From Galeopsis tetrahit (Eukaryota; Streptophyta; Magnoliopsida; Lamiales; Lamiaceae): DNA of 64,000 nucleotides. The DNA lies in contig OY776126.1 of assembly GCA_963675135.1 (NCBI GenBank), positions 18,169,195 to 18,233,194 on the forward strand, in the 5' to 3' direction. The notes beneath the pieces were generated by a model that saw only the letters and a list, made by a program, of their open reading frames with translations, did no database searches and had not been told where the DNA came from. Both the position numbers and the translations under genes were made by a program. This document shows, in pieces, positions 1-10,701 of the stretch; within the stretch, counting starts at the first letter, position 1; each line of letters opens with the position of its first letter.

Positions 1-279
1 AGGTATGCTCTTCATCATTTGAACATTTAGTTGAACTTTTACCTTTCCTTGAATGCCCATTTTTTTTGATGTGAATAAAATATAAACTCCATCTAACACT
101 TGTTGTTTTGCAGTTTTCCAAGTGTATTGAATAGTCCTCCTACTTACTCCAAATGATGCAGCTGCTTCTTTCACCTTGCCTTTATGCACAACTCCGTTTG
201 TGTTGTTAGCAATGAGGAAGTGACATATCAAATTTCTGTCTGATGGAGAAAGATCAGGTGCTCTTTTGTGGTTTGTCAT
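1..279 (-). CDS. Mariner-like transposase, N-terminal part (runs off left edge)
   Basis: An open frame starts with ATG at 277-279 and stays open to the window edge (93 codons). The protein resembles the N-terminus of plant mariner-like transposases. It has a stretch LSPSDRN..I...L, then a helix-turn-helix region with KVKEAAASFGVSRRTIQYTW at about residues 35-54, then a linker with SSKK/G-like residues followed by the IP that precedes the next helical domain. The role would be binding of the terminal repeats. The catalytic DDD/E domain would lie outside the window, so it cannot be judged active. No stop interrupts the visible part. The family call is from motif recognition. Confidence 0.6.
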   Translation of the reverse strand, partial: MTNHKRAPDLSPSDRNLICHFLIANNTNGVVHKGKVKEAAASFGVSRRTIQYTWKTAKQQVLDGVYILFTSKKMGIQGKVKVQLNVQMMKSIP

Positions 280-908
280 ATTTTGTAAATTTATGGAGAA
301 CTAAATGTGTGTGTGTTATGTAGAAATGTGTATTTATTGAACACTTAAAGCCTAAAAGTTGAAGTGGTGATTAGACTGATGTATTAGTGGAGGGAAAAAA
401 TCCCTCCTTTTTTTGTGGCTGTAATTTTGGTTCGATTTGCATTATGTAATAGTGGAGGAAAAAAATTCCCCCTTTTTTATTGTAATTCAAGTTGATTAGA
501 CTAATGTACTCTAATGCAATTTTTTAATTTTTTTTACTATTACTGTATAAATTAATTTATTAAATTTTTTGAGATTATTTAATTATTACTGTTCATTGGA
601 ACAGTAATAACTTTTGCAGCTGTTAATCTTTCTATTTAATCACTTCATGTATTGACATAAATTGCCCTTTGAAAAGTCAACAAAAGTGCATTTTCTTAAT
701 AAGAGTGTAGTCCTAGAGGTGCAAGTTCCTCTGGGACAGAGGGAGTAATAAAGTTACTTTTTAGTGTAATAAAGTAGTGACATTTGTTGTAATATTGTGA
801 TGTTTTAAGAAGATTGTTTAAAAGTGTTTTTGCTATTTTAGGTAAGTGTCTTCAAGTATGGGACACCCAAAATGGTAAAATGGGTCTTCAAGTATGGAAC
901 GGAGGGAG
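1..908 (-). mobile_element. Mariner-like element, 5' end (partial)
   Basis: The - strand carries the start of a mariner-like transposase, and the right side ends in the plant mariner/Stowaway terminal motif CTCCCTCCGTTCC (read on the - strand from 908) next to TA at 909-910. A second terminus of the same type, CTCCCTCTGTCCC, lies inside at about 748 next to TA at 749-750. The coding element may therefore end at 748, with 751-908 a remnant of a related element. The other end is left of the window. Confidence 0.65.
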
Positions 909-1327
909 TAATATTTAGGCCAAATAATAAATTTTAACCCATACTTTTCACTTTTAACTAAATTCATCACATACTTTTCTTTTTAACTAAATTATACCCA
1001 TATTTTTCATTTTGTTATCAAATTTAGCACAAACTTTTTCTTTCATATCTATACTTTTCATTTTAATCAAATGTAGCACATACTTTTTATTTTTACCAAT
1101 TTTAGCACATGTTTTTATCAATTAATTTAAAATACCAAAAAAAAAAGTAAAAATTATATAATAATTAAAAAGAAAAAACATATCTTAAATATGTTTAAAT
1201 TAAAAAAATTCAATTTAAAATCTACAAATTTTAAAATAATTGAGAATTTAAATTATCTAAAACTATTGAATTAAAAAGAGATTTACAAAAAATATAGTAT
1301 AAAAAATACAGTAATTGAAATAAATTG

Positions 1328-1375
1328 TACTCTCTCCATCCACCAAAAGTATGCACATACTTTTGGTGATGGAGG
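1328..1375. mobile_element. Minimal palindromic Stowaway remnant
   Basis: A Stowaway-type terminus (TACTCTCTCCATCCACC) is followed almost at once by its inverted copy, with arms around CACCAAAAGTATG. The result is a hairpin under 50 bp with no internal sequence. It looks like an extreme internal deletion of a longer MITE. Confidence 0.5.
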
Positions 1376-1461
1376 CAGCATACATTTTTTTTTAAAATAA
1401 TGCTTTGAGATTCTTTAAATAATTTTTACTTTTTTATATTTTCTAGATTAAAAAATATAAA

Positions 1462-1703
1462 TCTATCCGCCGCCTATAAGTTTTTCATTACTTTTGGGCA
1501 CATAAATTAAGAAAAGTGATTAAATTATGATATAATACAAGTGATGTGATTGAGAGAGAAGAAGATAGAGAGAAAAAGTACGATATAAAATGAAGTGTAA
1601 GATTAAAAAATTAAAAGACATTTGTAAAAAAAAGATATGAGAAACTTATAGATGGACGGACCAAAAGGACAAATGGAAAGTTTATAAACGGACGAAGGGA
1701 GTA
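1462..1703. mobile_element. Stowaway-like MITE
   Basis: The right end GGACGAAGGGAGTA matches Stowaway termini. The left end (ATCCGCCGCCTATAAGTTT) pairs with the right-end stretch AAACTTATAGATGGACGG. No coding sequence is present. It is nested within the Mutator-like element. Confidence 0.5.
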
Positions 1704-2193
1704 CTATATAATTTTGAATTTATTTTTATAAAGTAAGGTATATTTATTAATTAATTTAATTATATTTATAAAAAGTATGTGTATAAATTGGATAAGAGTA
1801 AAAAAACATATGCTAAATTTGATAAAAAAAATAAATTAAAAATATGAGCATAATTTGATTAAGAAAAAAGTATCGGTTAGATTTGAGGAAAAATAAAAAG
1901 TATATGTATAATATGTTTAAAAAAAATATGTGCTAAATTTAATAAAAAGTGAAGAGTATGAATTAAAATTGATAATTTGACCTAATATTTAATACCACTA
2001 CATAAAATTGGGAATATTAAAATTTCGGTATGAAACGCACGTACGCACCATTCAAAAATTTGATATATATCAATTAGTTTTTTTTTTTTTTTTTGATATA
2101 TTGAAATTTTGGTCCTAATTGAATTTGTACTTAATATATACGAATTCGATCATATAAACTAAAGCGGGTAAACGAGTAATTTGCACTAATTCT

Positions 2194-2866
2194 CAGGGTT
2201 GGCAATGGAACGGGTAAAATCCAAACCCGCATGAAATCGGTCCATACGGGGTGGGTAAATACCCGATCAAATGAATTGCGGAACAGGTAAAAACCCGGTC
2301 AACGAATATCCGCCGAATATGGAACGGGTAATGGGATTGTATATATCCGACCCATATATATATATATAATTTAAAAATATTATATAATATATATATTAAT
2401 ATAATAAATATATACTCCGTATTAAAAAAAACTTTATAAATTCTAATTTTAGGGTTTACACAGTAACAAAACATACACACGCACATATGCTTTCTGCCTT
2501 TCTAATTCGAGGAAGAAGACGTACATGAAGAATTATCTATCAACGAGTGTTGAGAATTGAGATATTAATTGTATTATGCATTTAATTTTATTAGGATAAT
2601 TTTGCATTGAACAATATGTATGTTTTTTAAAATTTTATGTTCTATTTAATCTTGGAATTGATGTTTTATTGTGATTATAAGAGTCGATTTTAAATATGCT
2701 ATTTTATTTAAATAACAATTTTTTTTATTAAAAAAAAAAGTGATGACAGAGCAGGTTTACCTGTCGAGTTTGCGGGACGGGTTTTGAGGCGGAGCAGGTA
2801 ACGGGTATAATTTTTTTAGTGGAACGGATCCTGGGACATGCCATACATGCTTCTTCGCCAACTCTA
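2194..2866. mobile_element. hAT-like non-autonomous element
   Basis: An 8-bp duplication CTAATTCT flanks it exactly (2186-2193 and 2867-2874). The termini are CAGGGTTGGCAATGG on the left and CGCCAACTCTA on the right, imperfect inverted repeats. The ends are rich in 'acgggta/tacccg' subterminal motifs and the centre is AT-rich. There is no open reading frame of note. A fragment of the same terminus (GGGGATGGCAATGGGACGGG) occurs alone at about 34101. Confidence 0.75.
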
Positions 2867-3627
2867 CTAATTCTATGTTTTTGCGACAAAACAAAGACCA
2901 AATTGAAAGATGTGACATTCTGACATTGAGCGGATGAGATCTAACAGATCATTTAATTTGAACTTCTTAAATAAAGAATCATCGACCAAGTATGCTAGTG
3001 GATTTAATTCATTTCATGTCTTTTTAAAAACTATTTTAATTATTATTTTGAAAAATTAAATAAAATATTCCATGGTTTTACAAATGTTTGTGTAAAATTA
3101 TCAATCTTAGAAAACTTGACCAATATTGAATATTACTAACAATTAGTACGGAGTATTAAATAAGATTATCCAGTATGTGCAGAGTTCTGTCCTATATTGA
3201 CTATTAATTAAATATACTGTGTAACACATTACACATGGATTGACTACTGTGAGATTCTATTGTTTATTTTTTAAAGACGGGGAATCTGAAAGAAACTAGT
3301 ACTATTATATTTGTTTGACTGAATGAAAATTAAAACGAGTTATGTATGTATGCATGAAATTAATTTATATTAAGAAAAAAGAAGTCAACAACTTTACTGG
3401 CCGGACTCATTTTTGCAGACCGGTTCTACAAAACTGAAATTTTTGTTTTAAACACGAATCACTGAGTTGTCCACATTTTTTGTGTTTCTTTTTATAGAAT
3501 CTTAATTTATTTTATCCATATAAATTTTATAAATACACTTTAATGTACACACATTTGTAAATGTATTATATAGGTATGAAAATAAAATTTTCTTTGTATT
3601 TTTGTGTGGATTTCCTTGGTCGTGGAG

Positions 3628-4362
3628 CAGGGACGGTGCCACGTTGGCCCCCCACCAATTTTTTTATATATATATATATATATGATAAATATTTTATAAT
3701 AATTATATACTCCGTATATTATGTGATAATAGTTATTCTCATCATATCATATATTTACAAACATTTTAGGTGGCACATGTCACAAAATGATTGATTTAGT
3801 CTATTTTTTCTCAAATCACTCTAGTTCAAAATCTTTTTTTTCTTATTAATTTCATGTGTCTATTTTTTAATCTTATCTTTTGAATATTAAAATTTAAATG
3901 AAACTTTTTGATATATAAAAATAAAAATATTATTTTTATTTCTTGACACATACATATTAAGTATAGACGAATAAAATATAAATGATTGCATACAAAGTTT
4001 TAAAGAAGTAATATATTTTTTCACGTGTTTTTTACTTAAAATTATTTCTTAATACTCCAAAAATAAATTATTTCTTCAATAGAGTCAATAATATAGATTG
4101 ATGGTGTATTTGAGAATTATTGTCTAAGTTTTTACTAAGAATTGCAAAATATTTTAGCAATTTTTAAATTGTTTTGCTTCATTTTGAATCGAACTATCAA
4201 AACTTCAAAATAAAATGAAAGACAACTTGTTCAATTTAATTTAATGAAATGTATTGACAATTTTATCATGTAAAATTTCAGTGAGTATAATAAGTACATA
4301 TTATTTTATCTTTAAAGTAATGTTAATCGGGCCCCTATCGAAATTTTCTGGCTCCGTAACTG
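3628..4362. mobile_element. hAT-like non-autonomous element with perfect TSD
   Basis: A perfect 8-bp duplication TCGTGGAG flanks the element (3620-3627 and 4363-4370). The termini CAGGGACGGTGCCAC and its partner CTGGCTCCGTAACTG are inverted. The interior is AT-rich and non-coding. Elements at 48605-49310 and 49894-50451 share the same kind of ends and internal 'ggccccc..acc' and 'gggcccct' blocks, so they form one family. Confidence 0.8.
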
Positions 4363-4599
4363 TCGTGGAGTATTCAAAAGAGTTTTTATAATTACAATAA
4401 ATCACGACGTTTTTTTTTTCATTATTATTATAAAATATGTTTAATATATAAATTCAATCCAAACACGACGTTTTTATATATAATTATTTAGTCTAGTACA
4501 ATATGCATATATATATAAGAAAGTGAAAAACCAAAGTGATCATTTGTATATATACATCAATATCTTATTCCATCCTTCCGTATTGCACCGTAAAACAAG

Positions 4600-5126
4600 A
4601 TGTTTATGTCATTTACTCATTTAAAACTCCTTTTGTTTCATCAATAATAAAATTAGCACAAATGACAAAGAACAACAAGAATCGTTGATTCACATAATAC
4701 CCGAATCTTGATAAAACGAAGAATAATTCTTCAATAATATTTCAATCTTCAAAAACTGCCCAACAATGTTTGAAAAACAAGAATAAAACCAAACCCTAGT
4801 GTACGGAATTAGAAAATTACAAAAAAACCCCAAAACAATTAAAAATTACAAAAATAACACCCAAAAAAACAATAAAACGCATTTTTGACCACTCAAACGA
4901 TGGAATTTGGCCAAAAAGCGTCACACATCACGGCGAAGCATCGATTCCACCCGAAAAAGTGTGCTCACACGCCAAAATCGGGTTTCGGCTCCCAAAACTT
5001 CAAAAATTCTTCGGATGCTCTCGTTTCTTCAAAAATTGCAATGCCACTCGTGTTACATCATTCCCTCCCGCGTAGAAGAGATTCACCCTCGAATCTGAAT
5101 CAGCCTCATCACTGGACGACGAATCT
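4600..5126 (-). pseudogene. Gypsy polyprotein C-terminal tail and 3' region
   Basis: On the - strand the sequence from 5126 reads a Ser/Asp/Glu-rich segment and then a short conserved-looking tail ending in KKREHPKNF before a stop. This fits the acidic C-terminus that follows integrase in this class of gypsy elements. Below about 4900 the - strand is T-rich and contains TACACTAGGGTTT, as in many plant LTR R/U5 regions. Exact LTR borders cannot be set. Confidence 0.45.
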
Positions 5127-5992
5127 TGGAAAATGTTGGTTTTGACCATATTTTATAAAATATTAAGTGACAATTTTATAATCCGTTTTGCGTAAAATAT
5201 TAAGTGACAATATTAAGTGACAATGATTTGATTTCTCAAAACCAAATTTTGGGTGAATGAGAAATTAATATTAAAGTTGGTCATTTAATGTGTGGATAAA
5301 TACATTGTTGAATGTATTTATAATGGTAATAGTGATGGACTGTGACTTGACATGAATGTCATGTCTTTTGGTGAATAATTGATTATTTCAAAGGTTGTGT
5401 CTCTTATAATTATTGTATTAATTTGAGAGACATATCTTTTGGTGAATAATTGATTATCCAAAGGTTGTGTCTTTTAGAATTGTTGTATTAATTTAAAAGA
5501 CATACCTTTTGTGAATAGTTGCTTATTTCTAAAAGTTGCAACTTTTGAGAAAATAAGCTTATTGTGAAGAGTCACACCTATTACCTAAAGACTATTGGAA
5601 GTTTATAAATAGATTCCCCTACATTGGTCATTTAATTTATTCATTCATTCGGAAATTCATTTTCCATTGATTCATAGTCAAGAAGTGAGAACTTGAGTTA
5701 AAACTACATATGCATACTTAGCATTTTAGAATTGTAGTTGCTACATTAGAGTCGAGTCGAAAGTTCCGGATATCCATTTTGCGATTCACCGATAGCTTCC
5801 GATTTGTAGTGCAACAGTCGTGAAGTTTTAAGTCGTTGTATCTTGGGGACGGTTGACAGTGATCTGTATTGCACCTGTGTACGGGGCAATAACGTCTTAC
5901 GGAGATAGAGTCAAACTCTAGCCTCGACTTTCGTGTTTAAGTTTGTGTCAGCATTTAATCTTCGTATACGCATACACCTATATTTCTAACAT
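5127..5992 (+). mobile_element. LTR-like insertion (probable solo LTR) in the gypsy element
   Basis: The block separates the gypsy integrase end (5993) from its acidic tail (5126). It begins near TGTTGGTTTTGACC (5134) and ends CTAACA (5992), matching TG...CA LTR ends. It contains a TATA-like TTTATAAATAG at about 5615 followed by GC-richer sequence, as expected of U3-R-U5 on the + strand. Two 75-bp near repeats around 'tcttttggtgaataattgatta' lie at 5360-5515. No coding region lies within it. A clean 5-bp duplication was not found, so borders are approximate. Confidence 0.45.
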
Positions 5993-7202
5993 CCTCAACA
6001 AAGGGAATCAAGTGCTTCACATTAAAAACATCCGACGTACGAATATGACTTGGTAATTGCAGCCTATATGCATTCAAATTGATTTTCTCCACGATCTCAA
6101 CCGGTCCAATCTTCTTAGCAGCCAATTTAGAATACTCACGAGCAGGAAAACGGTCATTTGTCAAAATAGCCCACACAAAATCACCCACTTCAAAATCAAC
6201 CCGACGACGACGCAGATCTGCATGTGCGTTATACTTAGAAGTAGCCTCAACAATTCGAGCATGAATGTCACGATGGACCTGCTGAATCTGTGTCACCAAA
6301 TCTGTTGCACTAGCATGGGAAAGGACTTTGCTAGGCAAAGGCAGCAAGTCAAGTGGACCACGGGGCATAACACCATAAACAATCTGAAAAGGGCTAAAAC
6401 CAGTAGTACGGTTGACAACATGATTGTGAGCAAATTCAGCCTGACTAACCTTCAAATCCCAAAATCTGGGATTATCACCAACCAAGTTGCGAAGCAAATT
6501 ACCCAAAGAACGATTAACCACCTCTGTTTGGCCATCAGTTTGGGGATGGTAAACACAACTGAAATTAAGGGACGTGTTCACCGAACGCCACAAACTACGC
6601 CAAAAATGACTAACAAAGCGAGTGTCTCGATCAGAGACAATGGAAGAAGGGAGTCAATGGAGGCGGTACACCTCACAAAAGTATAACTGTGCCACATTAA
6701 CAACATCAACTGATTTCTTGCAAGGAATGAAATGATCCATCTTGGAGAATCGATCAACCACCACAAAGATTCAGTCATTCCCCCGTTACGTCCGTGGCAG
6801 GCAAAGGACAAAATCCATACTCACATCAACCCACGACTGCGTCGGGATGGGAAGGGGCATATACAAACACGCATTAGATCCAACCCATTTCGACACCTGA
6901 CAGATACGATAACGAGTCACAAATCTTCCCACCTCTTTGCGCATCGAAGGCCAAAAATAAGAAGCCGCTGCAAGCTGAAAAGTCCGGTCACGACCCACAT
7001 GACCCTCGTTGTGCAATTCCTGGATGATTTTAGGACGTAGGCTGCAATCAGGAATACACAACTGGAGGCCCCGAAATATAAATCCATCCTCCAAAATAAA
7101 AGGAGAACCACCACCCTGCTGGATTTGAAGAAGAACCTTGGAGAAGAAAGGATCCTCCACATATAAATCAATAAGAGACTCAAACCCCGGAACATGCCCC
7201 TA
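5955..7202 (-). pseudogene. Gypsy integrase (broken by stops)
   Basis: The frame encodes an integrase. An N-terminal zinc-binding part (H and C residues around NEGHVGRDRT and CQVSKW) lies at about 7040-6880. The catalytic core lies around 6860-6400, with HPQTDGQTEVVNRSLG near 6530. A C-terminal part ends in LPSHIRTSDVFNVKHLIPF. All pieces lie in a single reading frame, but it is cut by in-frame stops at about 7202, 6785 (TAA), 6773 (TGA), 6655 (TGA) and 6594. The 3' end is displaced by the LTR-like insertion. It is not functional. Confidence 0.8.
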
Positions 7203-7448
7203 AAAAGTCGAGATTAGATTATGGCGACGACTCAAAGCATCTGCCACCCTGTTAGAGAACCCTCATTTGTGTTTAATAACGAATGTGAACTGCTGGAGGA
7301 AAGAAATCCAGGATGCATGGCGATGAGATATCTTATCTTGACTCCCCAAATGTTTCAAGGCATCGTGATCAGTAAAGAGAACAAACTCCCGCTGGAAAAG
7401 ATAGTGCCTCCAATGCCGAACAGCCTGGACTATGGCATAAAACAATAC

Positions 7449-8033
7449 ATCATATGTGCTGAAACGGAGTTTGGAACCCGCTAACTTCTCACTAAAAAAG
7501 GCCACCGGACGGCCTGCTTGGCTCAAAATCGCCCCAATTTCCGATTTCGAAGCATCACAATGTAACTCAAAAGGCTGGGAGAAATCAGGAAGAACAAGGA
7601 TAGGTGTTGTCGTCAGTCTATGCTTGATCTCATCAAAGGCAGTTGATGCATCCTATGTCCACACAAACTTGGTCCCCTTCATGCAATTTGTTATTGGTGC
7701 CATAATACTACTGAAATGTGGAATGAACCGCCGATAAAAAGAGGCTAGCCCATGAAAGCTCCTGACCGCCGTAATAGATGTAGGGGTCGGCCAATGACGA
7801 ATGGCTTCAATTTTACTCGTATCTGCTGAGAGGCCCTGATCAGACACAACATACCCCAAAAACTGTACCAAAGTAGTCACAAAGTCGCACTTGCCGGAGG
7901 CTGCATAAAACTGATCTCGACGTAAAACCAACAAGACCTCCCGTAGATGTTGGAGGTGAGAGTCGGGACTGTCACTATAAATCAGAATGTCGTCGAAATA
8001 AACGACGACGAATTTGCCAATGAAAGGATGTAG
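7449..8033. repeat. 585-bp tandem duplication, copy 1
   Basis: This copy appears identical by eye to 8034-8618; the repeat junction ATG/TAG then ATCATATGTGCTGAAACG is exact. The period of 585 is divisible by three, so the reading frame survives. The identity implies a recent event or an assembly artefact. Confidence 0.85.
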
Positions 8034-8618
8034 ATCATATGTGCTGAAACGGAGTTTGGAACCCGCTAACTTCTCACTAAAAAAGGCCACCGGACGGCCT
8101 GCTTGGCTCAAAATCGCCCCAATTTCCGATTTCGAAGCATCACAATGTAACTCAAAAGGCTGGGAGAAATCAGGAAGAACAAGGATAGGTGTTGTCGTCA
8201 GTCTATGCTTGATCTCATCAAAGGCAGTTGATGCATCCTATGTCCACACAAACTTGGTCCCCTTCATGCAATTTGTTATTGGTGCCATAATACTACTGAA
8301 ATGTGGAATGAACCGCCGATAAAAAGAGGCTAGCCCATGAAAGCTCCTGACCGCCGTAATAGATGTAGGGGTCGGCCAATGACGAATGGCTTCAATTTTA
8401 CTCGTATCTGCTGAGAGGCCCTGATCAGACACAACATACCCCAAAAACTGTACCAAAGTAGTCACAAAGTCGCACTTGCCGGAGGCTGCATAAAACTGAT
8501 CTCGACGTAAAACCAACAAGACCTCCCGTAGATGTTGGAGGTGAGAGTCGGGACTGTCACTATAAATCAGAATGTCGTCGAAATAAACGACGACGAATTT
8601 GCCAATGAAAGGATGTAG
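8034..8618. repeat. 585-bp tandem duplication, copy 2
   Basis: Direct repeat of 7449-8033 with no visible difference. It contains the reverse transcriptase YFDD box, the thumb/connection region and the start of RNase H, with a nonsense codon at the same place as in the other copy. Confidence 0.85.
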
Positions 8619-9396
8619 GTCCTGATTCATGACATGCATGAAAGTACTCGGGGCATTAGACAATCCAAATGGCATTACCAGCCACTCAAACAACCCCTCC
8701 CGTGTTTTAAATGTTGTCTTCCACTCATGTCCAACTCGAATATGAATCTGGTGATAGCCACTCTTCAAATCTGGTTCACTAAAGATGGAGGCCCGACCCA
8801 ATTGGTCCAACAAATCATCCAACCGAGGAATAGAAAAACGATACCTCACTGTTATCTTGTTGATGGCACGACTGTCCACACATATGCGCCAAGTACCATC
8901 CTTCTTAGGGGTCAATAGGGCAGGCACTGCACATGGACTGAGGCTTTCACGAACGTGGCCCTTTGCAAGCAACTCCTCCACCTGGCGACGGATTTCCTCA
9001 TGCTCCTTTGGACTCATACGATAATGTGGGCGATTTGGCAAGGCTGCACCCGACACAAGATCGATTTGATGTTGAATATCCCGAAGAGGAGGCAATGTAT
9101 CCGGGAGGAGCTCGGGAAAAACATCTGCAAACTCAGACAACAAATGTTGGACAGCAAGGGGAGGTGTCCCAAACTGCGAACCCGTGGGCTGAGCAATAAG
9201 AGCAAAAACAATCCCAGACTCCTCCATAGCAGACTGAAAGGGCACACGAGATAAGAGCATAACAGGTTTGGAGGCATCTGTCCCAGGAATGCTTCGAGAC
9301 TTGCTGGGTAACAACACAATCTTACGACCCCTGAAAAGAAACGAGTATGTATTTGCACGACCATCGTGCGTGACCTCACGATCAAATTGCCACGGT

Positions 9397-9746
9397 TAGG
9401 GCTGTAAATGAGTCGAGCCGAGCCGAACGCGATGATGTTCAAGCTTGTTTGAAATATTATCGAGCTTTGAATTTAGTGTTTGAGCTTGTTTGATAATTAA
9501 ACGAGCCGAGCTCGAACGAGCTTTATTCGAGCCGAACACGAGCCGAGCTCGAGTAGTTTGACATTTTTACACTAAATTTATCTTTTTTTACTTATCGAGC
9601 TCGAGCTCGAGCCGAGCTTTGGACCATACCGAACGTAAATTTATGTTCAAGCTTGTTTGATATCTATGTCGAACCGAGCTCAAATGAGCTTTTACCGAAC
9701 GATCTCGAATCGAGTATCGAATAGCTTGGTTTGATTTTCAGCCCTA
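9397..9746. mobile_element. hAT-like MITE inserted in gypsy protease-RT linker
   Basis: A perfect 8-bp duplication GCCACGGT flanks it (9389-9396 and 9747-9754). The termini TAGGGCTGTAAATG and TTTTCAGCCCTA are inverted. The interior is full of 'gagccgagctcg' motifs. Removing the element plus one duplication rejoins the polyprotein frame between HLLLGRPW-like sequence and QFDREVTHDG. Related, more degraded sequence is present near 16000-16330 and 24901-25060. Confidence 0.85.
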
Positions 9747-9754
9747 GCCACGGT

Positions 9755-10200
9755 CGGCCCAATAACAAATGACACACATCCATAGGCACCACATCACAAT
9801 ATATCTAATCACTATAAGACAACCCAATAGAAATTGAAATCAAAACCCGATGAGAAACAGTAACATCCGTACCTTTACTAAGCCACGACAGTTTATACGG
9901 CTTCGGGTGAGCTTCAGTATCAAGACCCAATTTGGTAACTGCCACTTTCGATAACACATTCTCGCAACTACCCGAGTTAATAGACAATAATGAAAGAACA
10001 GACCTTGCCCCCAATAGTGCAAGTCGACTGAAAGATATTGGTACGCAACCAATTGTCATCGTTGGCACGTGGGCTCAAAAATGTGCGCTTGAGCATCAAC
10101 AGAGATCCAACATCACCCTCTACAAGTTCCTCCTCGACTACTTCATCCATATCCTCATCATAAGAAATATTGCACGGATCAAGAATTCGTACTATTTGAA
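9755..10200 (-). pseudogene. Gypsy aspartic protease region (mutated)
   Basis: On the - strand an acidic linker (EDMDEVVEEELVEGDVG) leads into CTIGGKVCSF and then into a segment INSGSCENVLSKVAV, followed by HPKPYKLSWL. This matches the retroviral-type protease of gypsy elements, where the catalytic site should read DSG; here Asp is replaced by Asn. The two parts are in different frames, so a small insertion lies just before the active site (about 9985-9995). The protein is inactive on both counts. No gag lies upstream. Confidence 0.65.
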
Positions 10201-10701
10201 AAAGACGAAGAAACAAATGGGAGGTTGAAGAAACATAGAGAGAAACTAAGCGAATTGAATCCATCTTCTCTTCCGCAATTAATCATCCATTACAATTAGG
10301 GGCGGACCCAGGACTCAAAGTTCGGGTGACCATTTTTTTTTATTAATTTATGTTATTTAATGTGATATAAAATTAAAGAAATTTACCAATTAAACTACCT
10401 ATCAATTATATTTTATTTATTAACTTTTTTAAGGGACTAATTTTTTGTATTTATATAATACCCCGACTCTATATGAGTTAATTACGAACGTGTTTAAAAA
10501 AGTACTACAAAAGTGATCTTTTTTTTTTTTTAATCGGTGAAGGAAATTTTATTAAAACAAAGAAAAGAAAAGTTGTTGTGGCACAGGGGATGCAAAGCAA
10601 CAAAAAACACAGTATACAATCAGATTATCACAGCAGAAGAAAAACTAAGAAGGTAGGATAAAGATATGAAAGTTCCCTGGTGATTCATACTCACGCCTAT
10701 A

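Larger units (their letters stand above)
918..1982. mobile_element. Mutator-like (MULE) non-autonomous element with long inverted repeats
   Basis: The element is flanked by a perfect 9-bp duplication TAATATTTA (909-917 and 1983-1991), the size expected for Mutator-type transposition. The ends read GGCCAAATAATAAATTTTAA and its near inverse complement. Inverted arms of about 200 bp contain degenerate repeats of an 'acatacttttcatttttaac' type motif. No transposase is visible. Two Stowaway-type sequences are nested inside. It inserted at the TA that borders the mariner-like end on its left. Confidence 0.75.
7203..9396 (-). pseudogene. Gypsy reverse transcriptase-RNase H (duplicated and stop-containing)
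   Basis: From 9317 the frame shows the reverse transcriptase order: RICVDSRAINKIT, a DLKSGYHQI motif, MPFGLSNAPSTF, and the catalytic YFDD box in VVYFDDILIYS. RNase H follows, with FSEKLAGSKLRFSTYD and TDHDALKHL. A 585-bp tandem copy repeats the segment from the YFDD box to STYD in frame. Each copy carries the same TAG (8238-8240 and 7653-7655) and a further TGA occurs at 7263. The region upstream to 9396 is still in frame (HDGRANTYSF) until the hAT element interrupts it. Confidence 0.85.
4600..10260 (-). mobile_element. Decayed Ty3/gypsy retrotransposon (pro-pol and 3' end)
   Basis: Read on the - strand, the order is protease (about 10190-9755), reverse transcriptase, RNase H, integrase (to 5993), then a serine/aspartate-rich C-terminal tail (5126-5000) and a T-rich 3' region that may be the LTR. 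No gag or clear 5' LTR is visible; the right side runs into another element at 10297. The order PR-RT-RH-INT and the FNVKHL motif near the integrase end are typical of chromovirus-like gypsy elements. It is dead: several stop codons, a hAT insertion in pro-pol, an LTR insertion near the C-terminus and a tandem duplication. Confidence 0.8.

Noticed and set aside
2193..2486. 97-residue frame on the - strand at 2.2-2.5 kb
   Set aside because: It is the translated terminus of a hAT-like element whose exact borders carry an 8-bp duplication.
6057..6686. Long + strand frame of 209 residues
   Set aside because: It is antisense to the gypsy integrase, whose motifs are clear on the - strand.
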